NCBI GenBank assembly: GCA_019686135.1
Contig: JADGHL010000009.1
Span: forward strand, 1 to 64,000
Length of the DNA: 64,000 bases
Reading direction: 5' to 3'
Source of the DNA: Myxococcaceae bacterium
GTDB lineage: Bacteria; Myxococcota; Myxococcia; Myxococcales; Myxococcaceae
The notes under the pieces are model-generated. The model worked only from the letters and a program-made list of their open reading frames with translations, searched no databases and had not been told where the DNA came from. Below, in pieces: positions 8,818 to 18,000 of the stretch. Each line of letters starts with the position of its first letter. Position 1 is the first letter of the stretch. The translations under genes and the position numbers were made by a program.

Positions 8818-9902
8818 CCTGTGCTCCGCATCGCGCCGGACATCAGCGCGTCGAAAAAGGCGTCCCGCGTGTTCGCGGGATCGAACGCCCGCGCGCGCAG
8901 CCGGCTGCGTTCGATCACCGCGCGGCGGACCTCCGGCCGCCGCTGCAGCACGGCGATCAGCCGCGCGTACACGATCGGATCGGCGCTCCGGCAGACCCAG
9001 CCTGCGCCGCCGAGCGTCTCCGCCACCGCCCCCGCGTCATATGCGATCACCGGAACGCCCCGATACAGCGCTTCGATCAACGGCACGCCGAATCCTTCGT
9101 GCGCGCTCATCGACAGATAGACGGAGGCCGTCGCAAAGCACGCGGCGAGCTGCGCGTCGCTCACGCGTCCGAGGATGTGGACACGCTCAGGCCCGAGCGC
9201 GTCGCGCACGCCCCAGATGAAGGCGCCGTACGGGTGCTCCCGGTTCAGCTCGCCGGCGAGGACGAGGCGGCTTTTCGGGTCGAACAACCGCTGGTACGCG
9301 GTGAAGACGCGGAGCACCTCTTCGATCCGCTTGTTGGGCGCGCCCCGGCCCACGAACAGCACGTTGGTCATGCCGTCGTCGAGCTCGCTTCGCAGCGCTT
9401 CGTCCGGCCGGGTGTCGAGCGCGGCGAACTCGAGCGGGAAGGGGACCACCTTCACCTCCGCGAACCCTGCGGCGTCCAGGTCCTTCGCCGAGAACCGCGA
9501 GAACGTCAGTGCCAGAGGTGCGATCGGCGCGAGCTCGCGCAGCTCCTCCAGCCCGGCCGCGCAGGCCGCCGCCAGTGGCGGATCGTACGGCGCGATCAAC
9601 GCCGGCGGCGTGACGTTGTGGAAGATGACCGCGACCGATGCTTTGCGCGCGACCCTTCGGAGCAGCGGCACCAGACGGGACTGGATGCTGTGGTGGACGA
9701 GCACGAGATCGCCGCGGGCGACGTGGTCGGGGAGCTCGTCGACCGATATCGACTCTCCGCGCGAGCGTTCGTCGGTGCGTCCGCTGAAGACTTCGCTTTC
9801 GTGCCCGGCCTCGCGGAACCAGCGCCGGAGCAGGCGGACCTGGTTCCCGACGGCGTCGCCCCACGAGAGCGTCGGTGTGACCTGATGGATGGCCGAAGGC
9901 AC
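8814..9902 (-). CDS. GT4 family glycosyltransferase
   Basis: A 362-residue GT-B fold enzyme. The N-terminal acceptor half begins with MPSAIHQVTPTLSWGDAVGN. The C-terminal donor half carries NVLFVGRGAPNKRIEEVLRV, a phosphate-binding strand and Lys, and the family signature SAHEGFGVPLIEALYRGVPV (E-x7-E type), which binds the nucleotide-sugar diphosphate. It is the first gene of the minus-strand operon and diverges from rfbB across 124 bases. GT4 enzymes of this shape in polysaccharide loci transfer mannose, rhamnose or glucose with retention; the donor cannot be told. The stop codon overlaps the start of the small helical protein (ATGA). Confidence 0.88.
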   Translation of the reverse strand: MPSAIHQVTPTLSWGDAVGNQVRLLRRWFREAGHESEVFSGRTDERSRGESISVDELPDHVARGDLVLVHHSIQSRLVPLLRRVARKASVAVIFHNVTPPALIAPYDPPLAAACAAGLEELRELAPIAPLALTFSRFSAKDLDAAGFAEVKVVPFPLEFAALDTRPDEALRSELDDGMTNVLFVGRGAPNKRIEEVLRVFTAYQRLFDPKSRLVLAGELNREHPYGAFIWGVRDALGPERVHILGRVSDAQLAACFATASVYLSMSAHEGFGVPLIEALYRGVPVIAYDAGAVAETLGGAGWVCRSADPIVYARLIAVLQRRPEVRRAVIERSRLRARAFDPANTRDAFFDALMSGAMRSTG

Positions 9903-10026
9903 GCGGGGCTTCTAGCGGGGGACGGGCCCAGGGTCCACCTTCGGGGAGCGACGGCCGCGGAAGGGAAGCGGGCCGGCGCGCTCTTCCTTCCGGGCGAGCG
10001 TGCATGGGGGTATAGAGCACCGGCAC

Positions 10027-11049
10027 ATGAACGTCCTCGTCACCGGCGGCTGTGGCTTCATCGGTTCCAACCTCGTCAGGTATCTGCGCCGGGAGCGCCC
10101 GTCGTGGAAGGTGGTCAACCTCGACAAGCTCACCTACGCGGGCAACCTGGAGAACCTCCAGGACCTCGAGGGCGACCCGAACCACGTCTTCGTCAAGGGT
10201 GACATCGGCAACCGCGAGCTTTTGGATCTGATCATCCGCCAGCACGGGATCGAGGCGATCTTCCACCTCGCCGCGGAGTCGCACGTCGACCGGTCGATCC
10301 TCGGGCCGGAGGTGTTCATCCAGACCAACGTGCTGGGCACCCACGTGCTTCTGGAGGCGGCGCGCGCGCACCAGCTCAAGCGCTTTCTGATGGTGTCCAC
10401 CGACGAGGTCTACGGCTCGCTCGGCCCCACCGGCGCGTTCACCGAGTCCTCGCCGCTTCGGCCCTCCTCGCCGTACTCGGCGTCGAAGACCTCCGCGGAT
10501 CTGGTGACGCTCGCGTACCACCACACCTTCGGGATGGACGTCGTCGTCACCCGCTGCTCGAACAACTACGGGCCGTACCAGTTCCCGGAGAAGTTGATTC
10601 CCCTGATGATCGCCAACGCGCTCGACGACAAGCCGCTGCCGGTCTACGGCGACGGCGGCAACGTCCGCGACTGGCTGCACGTCGAGGACCACTGCGCGGC
10701 GCTGGTCCTCGCGATGGAGAAGGGCAAATCCGGCGAGGTCTACAACATCGGCGGCGGCGCGGAGCGGAAGAACATCGAGATCGTCAAGGCGATCCTCGCG
10801 ATGCTCGGCAAGCCGGAGTCGCTCATCCGCTTCGTCCAGGATCGCCCGGGGCACGATCGCCGCTACGCGATCGACCCGTCGAAGATCCGTTCCGAGCTGG
10901 GCTGGAAGCAGGCCCGCACCTTCGAGGACGGGCTCTCCCAGACCATCAAGTGGTACGTCGACCACCGCTCCTGGTGGGAGCGCGTCACCTCCGGCGCCTA
11001 CCGGCAGTACTTCGAGACGCAGTACGCGAACCGGCTGAAGGCAGCATGA
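10027..11049 (+). CDS. rfbB: dTDP-glucose 4,6-dehydratase
   Basis: A 340-residue extended SDR enzyme that converts dTDP-glucose to dTDP-4-keto-6-deoxyglucose, the second step of dTDP-L-rhamnose synthesis, in the cytoplasm. Visible features are the NAD-binding GGCGFIG (7-13), the family catalytic triplet STDEVYG (T125, D126, E127), the YSASK pair (Y150, K154), and [17 protein letters not shown]. Length is normal for RmlB. The start was taken at MNVLVTGG, which places the Rossmann strand at the N-terminus; there is no clear Shine-Dalgarno, and TATAGA lies 10 bases before the ATG. First gene of rfbBDAC; its stop overlaps the rfbD start (ATGA). Confidence 0.96.
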   Translation: MNVLVTGGCGFIGSNLVRYLRRERPSWKVVNLDKLTYAGNLENLQDLEGDPNHVFVKGDIGNRELLDLIIRQHGIEAIFHLAAESHVDRSILGPEVFIQTNVLGTHVLLEAARAHQLKRFLMVSTDEVYGSLGPTGAFTESSPLRPSSPYSASKTSADLVTLAYHHTFGMDVVVTRCSNNYGPYQFPEKLIPLMIANALDDKPLPVYGDGGNVRDWLHVEDHCAALVLAMEKGKSGEVYNIGGGAERKNIEIVKAILAMLGKPESLIRFVQDRPGHDRRYAIDPSKIRSELGWKQARTFEDGLSQTIKWYVDHRSWWERVTSGAYRQYFETQYANRLKAA

Positions 11050-11960
11050 AGATCCTCGTCACCGGCTCCAACGGCCTCGTGGGCTCCCGGCTGGCGCGGG
11101 TGCTCGTGGCACAAGGCCACGAGGTGCTCGGCGCCTCTCGCGGCACGAAGACGGCGGCGGGCGCATACGCGTATGTCGGGCTCGAGCTCTCCGATGCCAT
11201 GGCGGTCGACCGCGCGGTGGACGCGTTCGCGCCGGAGGTGATCATCAACCCGGCGTCGATGACGGAGGTCGACGCCTGCGAGAAGGATCCGGAGCGCGCG
11301 TACCGCGCGAACGTGACGGCGGTGGCCAACCTGGCGATCGCCGCGCGGCGGGTGGGCGCTCACCTTTTGCAGGTGTCCACCGACTACGTGTTCGACGGCG
11401 ATCACGGCCCCTACGGTGAGGACGACGTGCCGAACCCGCGCGGCGTCTACGCCATCACCAAGCACATGGGCGAGGAGGCGGTGCGCGCGCTGGCGAAGCC
11501 GGGCGCGTGGACCATCGCGCGCACCGCGGTCGTCTACGGGTGGCCGGCGGCGGCGCGGCCGAACTTCGGCGCGTGGCTGGTGAACGCGCTCTGTGCGAAG
11601 CAGACGGTGAAGCTGTTCGTCGATCAGATCGTCACGCCGTCGCTCGCGGACAACGTGGCGGAGATGCTGGCGGAGCTGGGCACGCGGCGGCTGGCCGGGA
11701 TCTTCCACGTGTGCGGCGCCACCGCGGTGGACCGGTATACCTTCGGGCAGAAGCTGTGCGGCGTGTTCGGGTTCGACCGGAGCCTGCTCGTCCCGTCGAA
11801 GCTGGCGGACCTGAAGCTCGCTTCGCCCCGGCCGCTGCACTCGGCGCTTCGCACGGAGAAGATCCGCGAGGCGCTCAAGGTGCAGCCGCTTTCGCTGGAC
11901 GAACAGCTCCGGCGCTTCCATTCGGCGTGGTGCGAGGGCCGGGGGAGCGCGGCGGCATGA
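11046..11960 (+). CDS. rfbD: dTDP-4-dehydrorhamnose reductase
   Basis: A 304-residue SDR enzyme that reduces dTDP-4-keto-L-rhamnose to dTDP-L-rhamnose with NAD(P)H, the last step of the pathway. The N-terminus [20 protein letters not shown] is the dinucleotide-binding strand. Further features are [23 protein letters not shown] with the catalytic Thr, and YAITKHMGE (the YxxxK pair). Length matches RmlD. The start overlaps the rfbB stop by 4 bases (ATGA), implying coupling. A 55-base gap separates it from rfbA. Confidence 0.94.
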   Translation: MKILVTGSNGLVGSRLARVLVAQGHEVLGASRGTKTAAGAYAYVGLELSDAMAVDRAVDAFAPEVIINPASMTEVDACEKDPERAYRANVTAVANLAIAARRVGAHLLQVSTDYVFDGDHGPYGEDDVPNPRGVYAITKHMGEEAVRALAKPGAWTIARTAVVYGWPAAARPNFGAWLVNALCAKQTVKLFVDQIVTPSLADNVAEMLAELGTRRLAGIFHVCGATAVDRYTFGQKLCGVFGFDRSLLVPSKLADLKLASPRPLHSALRTEKIREALKVQPLSLDEQLRRFHSAWCEGRGSAAA

Positions 11961-12015
11961 AGCCCGTCAGTGCGTCCTCGACACCCTGCGGCGCGCGGGC
12001 TAGAGCACCCGAGGC

Positions 12016-12897
12016 ATGAAAGGCATCGTCCTCGCCGGCGGATCGGGCACGCGGCTCTATCCGCTGACCCGCGTCGTCTCCAAGCAGCTGTTGCCCGTCT
12101 ACGACAAGCCGATGGTCTACTACCCGATCTCGGCGCTGATGCTGGCGGGGATCCGCGAGCTGCTCATCATCTCCACGCCCACGGACCTGCCGCGCTTTCG
12201 CGAGCTTCTGGACGACGGGTCCCAGTGGGGCATCCGCTTCGAATACGCGGAGCAGCCCAGGCCGGAGGGCCTGGCCCAGGCGTTCATCATCGGCCGTAAG
12301 TTCGTGGGCTCCTCGTCCAGCGCGCTGGTGCTCGGCGACAACATCTTCTACGGCCACGGGTTCTCCGAGCAGGTCCAGCGCGCCGCGAAGCAGACCTCCG
12401 GGGCCACGGTGTTCGGCTACTACGTCAAGGATCCGGAGCGCTACGGCGTCGTCGAGCTGGATGCACAGCAGCGGCCCGTCTCCATCGAGGAGAAGCCGAA
12501 GCAGCCGAAGTCGAACTACGCGGTCACCGGGCTCTACTTCTACGACAACGCGGTGCTGGACATCGCGGCCAACCTCAAGCCGTCCGCGCGCGGCGAGCTG
12601 GAGATCACCGACGTCAACCGCGAGTACCTGAGGCGCGGCCAGCTCCGCGTGGAGCTGATGGGCCGTGGTTACGCGTGGCTGGACACCGGCACCCACGCCT
12701 CGCTCCAGCAGGCCTCGCAGTTCATCGAGATCATCGAGCAGCGGCAGGGGCTCAAGGTCGCCTGCTTGGAGGAGATCGCCTTCCGCATGGGCTACATCGA
12801 CGCCGAGCAGGTGCTCCGCCTCGCCCACCCGATGCGCAACAACGACTACGGCCGCTACCTGATCGACCTGGTCGAGAACCGCGGCGCGGTCCGATGA
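12016..12897 (+). CDS. rfbA: Glucose-1-phosphate thymidylyltransferase
   Basis: A 293-residue nucleotidyltransferase making dTDP-glucose from dTTP and glucose 1-phosphate, the first committed step toward dTDP-rhamnose. The N-terminal signature [14 protein letters not shown] with [13 protein letters not shown] (nucleotide binding and catalytic Lys) is complete, and [13 protein letters not shown] (metal-binding Asp) and the conserved [13 protein letters not shown] are present. Length is that of RmlA. It has no strong Shine-Dalgarno; TAGAGC lies 9 bases before the ATG, similar to the sequence before rfbB, so an internal start of transcription is possible. Its stop overlaps the rfbC start. Confidence 0.96.
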   Translation: MKGIVLAGGSGTRLYPLTRVVSKQLLPVYDKPMVYYPISALMLAGIRELLIISTPTDLPRFRELLDDGSQWGIRFEYAEQPRPEGLAQAFIIGRKFVGSSSSALVLGDNIFYGHGFSEQVQRAAKQTSGATVFGYYVKDPERYGVVELDAQQRPVSIEEKPKQPKSNYAVTGLYFYDNAVLDIAANLKPSARGELEITDVNREYLRRGQLRVELMGRGYAWLDTGTHASLQQASQFIEIIEQRQGLKVACLEEIAFRMGYIDAEQVLRLAHPMRNNDYGRYLIDLVENRGAVR

Positions 12898-13451
12898 ACG
12901 TCCGGCCCACCCGCATCCCCGAGGTATGGATCGTCGAACCGAAGGTCTTCGGCGACGCGCGAGGACTCTTCCTTGAGACCTTCCAGGCCGAACGCTACGC
13001 GTCCTTCGGCATCACCGGGCCGTTCGTCCAGGACAACCTCTCGCGGTCGGTCAAGGGCACGCTCCGCGGGCTCCACTTCCAGGAGCCGCGCCCGCAGGGA
13101 AAGCTGGTCTACGTGGTGCGCGGCGCGGTGCTGGACGTCGCGGTGGACATCCGCCGGGGCTCGCCGACGTTCGGTCAGTGGGTGGCCGTGGAGCTCTCGG
13201 AGGAGAACCACCGCCAGCTCTGGGTGCCGCCGGGGTTCGCGCACGGGTTCTGCGTGCTCAGCGACTCCGCCGATTTCGCCTACAAGTGTACGGACTATTA
13301 TCAGCCGCAGTTCGACGCCGGGATTCGATGGGATGATCCCGACCTCGGCATTGATTGGCCGGTGAGGGACCCCATCATCTCGGAGAAGGACTCGAAGCTG
13401 CCCCGCCTCAAGGACGCCCCGCGCCTGCCGAACTGGAACGGGAATCGTTGA
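12894..13451 (+). CDS. rfbC: dTDP-4-dehydrorhamnose 3,5-epimerase
   Basis: A 185-residue cupin-fold enzyme that epimerises dTDP-4-keto-6-deoxyglucose at C3 and C5. It starts at the ATGA overlap with rfbA. Family features: [17 protein letters not shown] near the N-terminus, [19 protein letters not shown] (catalytic His), [20 protein letters not shown] and [15 protein letters not shown], with the Tyr-rich YKCTDYYQP. Length is normal for RmlC. It completes the four-gene rhamnose operon, in the order B-D-A-C. Confidence 0.95.
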   Translation: MNVRPTRIPEVWIVEPKVFGDARGLFLETFQAERYASFGITGPFVQDNLSRSVKGTLRGLHFQEPRPQGKLVYVVRGAVLDVAVDIRRGSPTFGQWVAVELSEENHRQLWVPPGFAHGFCVLSDSADFAYKCTDYYQPQFDAGIRWDDPDLGIDWPVRDPIISEKDSKLPRLKDAPRLPNWNGNR

Positions 13452-13486
13452 GACCGTTGTTGACCGCGCAGGACCCGGAGGACGTC

Positions 13487-13975
13487 ATGGCGAAGATCGC
13501 GAAGGACCACGTCGTTGCACTCGACTACAAGCTCCACCTCGGTGACGGGAAAATCATCGACCAGAGCGAGGAGGGCGAGCCGCTGCTCTACCTGCACGGT
13601 GGCGGGCAGATCGTCCCCGGGCTCGAACGGCAGCTCGAGGGCCTGGATGCGGGCCACTCCGGCCAGTTCGTGGTGAGCCCGAAGGAGGGCTACGGCGAGC
13701 ACGATCCGCGCGGCGTCCAGGTGGTGCCGATCTCGTCCTTCCCGCCGGGCGCGGAGGTGAAGGCCGGGATGGAGTTCCTCGCGGAAGGCCCCGACGGCGG
13801 CGCCATCCCCGTGAACGTGAAGGAAGTGAAGGGCGACCGGGTGGTGATCGATCTCAACCACCCGCTCGCTGGCAAGACGCTCCACTTCGACATCACCGTG
13901 AGGGCCGTGCGCAAGGCCACCGCCGAGGAGCTGGAGCACGGCCACGTCCACGGCGAGGGCGGCGAGCACCCGTAG
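13487..13975 (+). CDS. SlyD-type FKBP peptidyl-prolyl isomerase
   Basis: A 162-residue cytoplasmic FKBP with an inserted IF domain, as in SlyD/FkpA2. The core LDYKLHLGDGKIIDQS, PLLYLHGGGQIVPGLERQLEGL and KEGYGEHDPR are all classic SlyD features. The C-terminal HGHVHGEGGEHP is short but His-rich, consistent with metal (nickel) binding in SlyD. Start MAKIAKDHV is chosen because translation upstream runs through the rfbC end in another frame. It lies 35 bases after rfbC and could be in the same transcript, although its role as folding catalyst and chaperone is unrelated to rhamnose synthesis. Confidence 0.92.
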   Translation: MAKIAKDHVVALDYKLHLGDGKIIDQSEEGEPLLYLHGGGQIVPGLERQLEGLDAGHSGQFVVSPKEGYGEHDPRGVQVVPISSFPPGAEVKAGMEFLAEGPDGGAIPVNVKEVKGDRVVIDLNHPLAGKTLHFDITVRAVRKATAEELEHGHVHGEGGEHP

Positions 13976-14023
13976 CGGGATTCATTCGTCGCCGCGGGGC
14001 GCCCCGGATTATCAATGGGGCGC

Positions 14024-14852
14024 ATGTGCACGCTCGTCGTCGCCACCGGGCAGTTCGCCGGGTTTCCCGTCGTCGTCGCCGGCCACCCCCCCCACGCCCG
14101 GGCCCCCCCCCCCGCCCGCGCCCCCCCGGGGCCCGGGGGGGGTGCGCCCGGCGCGCCGCCCCCCACCCCCCCCCGAGGCCGTGGACCGCCCGGCGTCCGG
14201 ACCGCGCGTGTGGTCGTCCGGACGGATTCCGTTCGTCGCGCCCGTGGACGATCGCGCGGGCGGGACCTGGTTCGGGATCAACGCGCGCGGGCTCGTCGCC
14301 GGGATCACCAACCGCTTCATGGCGCCCCGGTACGCGGATCGGCGGTCACGCGGCACGGTGGTGACCGACGCGCTCGGGTATCCGGACGTCGAGACGCTCC
14401 ACGCGGCGCTTTCGCGGCTGGATCCGGGCAGCGTCAACGCCTTCCACCTTCTGTATGCGGATCCGTCCGGCGCGGCCGGTGTCACGTGGACCGACGGCGC
14501 CCACCTCTGCCAGGAGCGCCTCCCGTCCGGCGTGCACATCCTCACCGAGCGCAGCCTGGGAGCGGCCGAGGCGGTCCCCGCGCGCGTGACGTTCGTCCGT
14601 TCGCGCTGGCCCGCGCCGCGCGCCGACGGTACGCCCGACGCGGAGGCGCTGATGCGCCTGCTCTCGCACCACGACGAGGCCGATCCGCTCGCCGCGACCT
14701 GCGTGCATGTGCCGGCGTTCAATTACGGCACGCGCTCATCGACGGTGCTGCTGGTCGCGGACGATCCCGCCCGCTCGCAGTATTGGGCGGCGGATGACAG
14801 CCCGTGTCGGGCGCCGTTCGTCGACCGCTCCGCGCTGCTTTCGTCGCTCTGA
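14024..14852 (+). pseudogene. NRDE/TANGO2-family protein, reading frame broken by a C/G tract
   Basis: Two frames together make one NRDE (TANGO2) family protein. The first, from ATG 14024, gives MCTLVVATGQFAGFPVVVAG; a Cys immediately after Met is usual in this family, and that sets the start. The second, from about 14175 to 14852, gives VDRPASGP, then GGTWFGINARGLVAGITNR and a normal C-terminus. Between them, where the family has its NRDE motif, is about 90 bases of almost pure C and G (14084-14174) that shifts the frame and encodes only Pro, Gly and Arg. Outside the tract there are no stops and the family sequence is intact, so this is more likely a sequence or assembly fault than decay. 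The family is linked to Golgi organisation and metabolism in eukaryotes; its bacterial role is unknown. Confidence 0.72.
14084..14174. repeat. C/G homopolymer tract inside the NRDE-family gene
   Basis: Runs of 7-11 C and G in nearly unbroken succession, unlike the codon usage on either side. The flanks read continuously into the NRDE family only if the tract is replaced by a few codons. A similar C-rich stretch lies at about 25-56. Probably an artefact of sequencing or gap filling. Confidence 0.7.
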
Positions 14853-15028
14853 CCGCGCCGCCCCGCTTCGGGCACGGCGCGGCACTCTGCCCGCACCGCA
14901 GGCGTCGAATTCCCCATTTGAAGCGAGTAAACCGGACCTCACCCGATGCCGTTCGCCCTCGATGGAGGCGTGCGCGGCTCAGGGGCACAGAACTTGAACT
15001 TGCAGCCCCCGCCTGCCGGAGGTCCCAC

Positions 15029-18000
15029 GTGCGTACCCCTCGCCTCGCGCTTTCTGTTGCGCTCGCTTTCTCGGCGCTCGCGACCAGCCGCTGCACCTGC
15101 GGCAAAGAGAAGAGCGACTCGAACATCACCGTCGAACCGGTCACCCGGGTCGAGGAACGCAAGCCGCTCGACCTCGAGCCGCTCCCGGAGGCGCCGCCGG
15201 TGGTGGTGGCTCCGGAGTCGCTGCCCGGTGCAGACGGCACGTTGGCGGTGGTCACCGCGCGGCCCCAGGGCCCGATGGAGGGCGAGGTCCGTCCCACCGT
15301 CACCTTCTCCAAACCGGTGAAGTCGCTCGCCGACATTGAGTCCCAGCGCGAGGAGGACAAGGCGCAGCCGTTCGCGACGATCGAACCGAAGCTGGAGGGC
15401 GAGTGGCGCTGGCTCGGCTCCGCCTCCGCGGAGTTCGTTCCCAAAGGGCTGGTCCCGTACTCGACCGAATTCCACGTCACCGTCCACAAGGGCCTGCGCG
15501 CGATCGACGGCAGCGAGCTCAAGGAGGACTACCGCTTCACCTTCTCCACACCCCTCCCGTTGCTGCAGGACGTCTCGCCCCATCAGGGCTTCACGTGGAT
15601 GAAGCCGGACGACACGGTCAAGCTTCTCTTCAACCAGCCGGTGAAGGACCTCGCGCAGCACGCGCGCTTCCTCGTCGAAGGTGAGGCGCAGCCGCGCCCG
15701 GTGACCGTCGTCAAGGCGGTGTCGATCGCCGAGGAGCGCCGCGCGGCGGAGGAGAAGTCGGGCCGCAGGCGCTATGAGCGGATGGACTTCGAAGCGCGCG
15801 GCTTCAAGAACCAGCAGACGCGCTACGAGCTCTCCGCGGGGGCGCCGCTGCCGCTCAACAGGTCCATCACGCTGCAGATCGACGCGGACCTTTCGGGCGA
15901 GCAGGGCCCGCTGACGATGGGCGAGGCGAAGCGGCTGGAGTGGCACACCTATGGACCGCTCCGGCTCACCGCGGTGCGCATGTGCACGCACGAATATCCG
16001 TGCCCCCACGGCCCGCTGATGATCCTCAGCACCAACCAGATCGACCTCGAGTCGCTCAAGGGCCGAGTGAAGGTCACCCCGAAGGTTGAGCTGGACTGGG
16101 ACCACGCCCGCGCCGACGCGCCGCACGCGTATGACGGCAGTTCGGACTTTAGCCCTTATGTGTCCATCCCCGGCAACTTCAAGCCGGGCACCGCGTACAC
16201 CCTCCACATCGATCCCGGCGTGAAGGACGTGTTCGGCCAGACCTGGGCCCAGCCGATCGACGCCAGCGACCGCACGGACGATCTGGAGCCGGCGCTCTAC
16301 ACCGGCGGGCAGAACGCGCTGATCGAGACCGCCACCGGGACGAAGGTGCCGCTGGAGGTGGTCAACCTGCGCTCGCTCGACGTCCGGCTCTGGAACGTCA
16401 GCCAAGTGGAGGCCGCCTCGTTGCTCGCGCAGTCCTGGTACGACCAGGACAACCCGATCGCGCGGCCGCCCGACTACGAGGCGCACGAGGAGCTCCACTA
16501 CCCGCCGAACGAGACGGTGATCCACCGGATCGACCTCGCGAAGGTGTTCAAGGGATCGAAGACCGGGATGGCGCTGGTGCAGGTGAACTCGCCGGATCTG
16601 CGCTGGCGGCCGCGCAACGGCTTCCGGATGCTGGTGCAGGTCACCGACCTCGCGGTGCACTTCATGCTCGCGCCGTCGAAGTCGCTCGTCTGGGTGACCG
16701 GGCTCTCCGACGCGAAGCCGGTGGCCAACGCGCAGGTGCAGATCGTCGACCCGGACGGGCAAGTCCGCTGGAGCGGGACTACCAACGCCGACGGGATCGC
16801 CGACGTACCGGGCGCGGTGAAGCTGGGGCTCTCCGGCGACTACGCCTGGGACACGCCGTTTGCCATGGCCACGGCCTCGATCAACGGCGACACCGGGCTC
16901 TCCTCCAGCCAGTGGAGTGACGGGCTTTCGCCCTGGGACTTCAACGTCCAGCAGGGTTGGGAGGGTGAGCTGCCGCAGTCGTTGGGCTTTATCTTCTCCG
17001 AGCGCGGCATCTACCGCCCGGGCGAGAGGGTCTACTTCAAGGGGCTCGCGCGCTACCGGTCGGTCGGCGCGCTGAAGGCGCCCGCCGCGGGCTCGAAGCT
17101 CACGCTGGCCGTGACGGATTCGCGCGGCAACGACGCGAAGAAGCTGGACGTGACGGTGACGAAGTACGGCACCTTCACCGCCACCTTCGACATCCCGAAG
17201 GACGCGCCCACGGGCGCTTGGAGCGTCGTCGCGTCGGGGAACGCGCCGGGCGGGGAGATCGACTTCAATGGCACCTTCCGCGTGGAGGAGTACCGGGCCC
17301 CGCAGTTCAAGGTCGACGTGACGTCCGACAAGACTGACCTCGTCGCCAACGACCCGCTCAACGCCACGGTGTACGCGCGCTACCTGTTCGGCGGCGCGAT
17401 GAACAACGCGAAGGTGCGCTGGTCGGTCAGCCGCACCTCGACCTCGTTCAACCCGCCGGGTGCGGACAGCTTCACCTTCGCGCAAGAGACTTGGTGGTGG
17501 GACGACAACGCGCCCGAGGACTCGTCCGGCTTCTTCGCCAGCGGCGAGGGCGCGGTGGACGAGAAGGGCACGCTCGCCGTCGAGCCCGGGATCGTCGAGA
17601 CGCCGGCGCAGAAGACCTGGACGTACACGGTCGAGGCGGAGGTGGAGGACGTCAACCGCCAGGTGGTGGCGAACCGCACGCAGGTCACGGTGCACCCGGC
17701 CTCCTGGTACGTGGGGATGCGCGGGCCGGTCGGGTTCAAGAAGGCGGGCGAGGAGGTGCCGATCGACCTCATCGTCACCGACGTGAAGGGCAAGCGCCTG
17801 GGCGGAAAGAACGTCCACGTCGAGGTGGTGTGCCGCAGCTGGAAGTCGGTGCGTCAGAAGGACGCGGGCGGGGGCTACACCACGGTGAGCGAACCGGTGG
17901 AGGAGAAAATCGCCACCTGTGACGTGGCCTCGAACGAGCGGGAGCCGGTGCAGTGCAGGTTCACCGCGAAGGCGTCGGGCTTTTTCATCGCCCGCGCCAC

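Noticed and set aside
14853-15028. Possible tRNA or small RNA before the macroglobulin gene
   Set aside because: The short AACTTG direct repeat gives no cloverleaf or terminator; only a leader and Shine-Dalgarno are visible.
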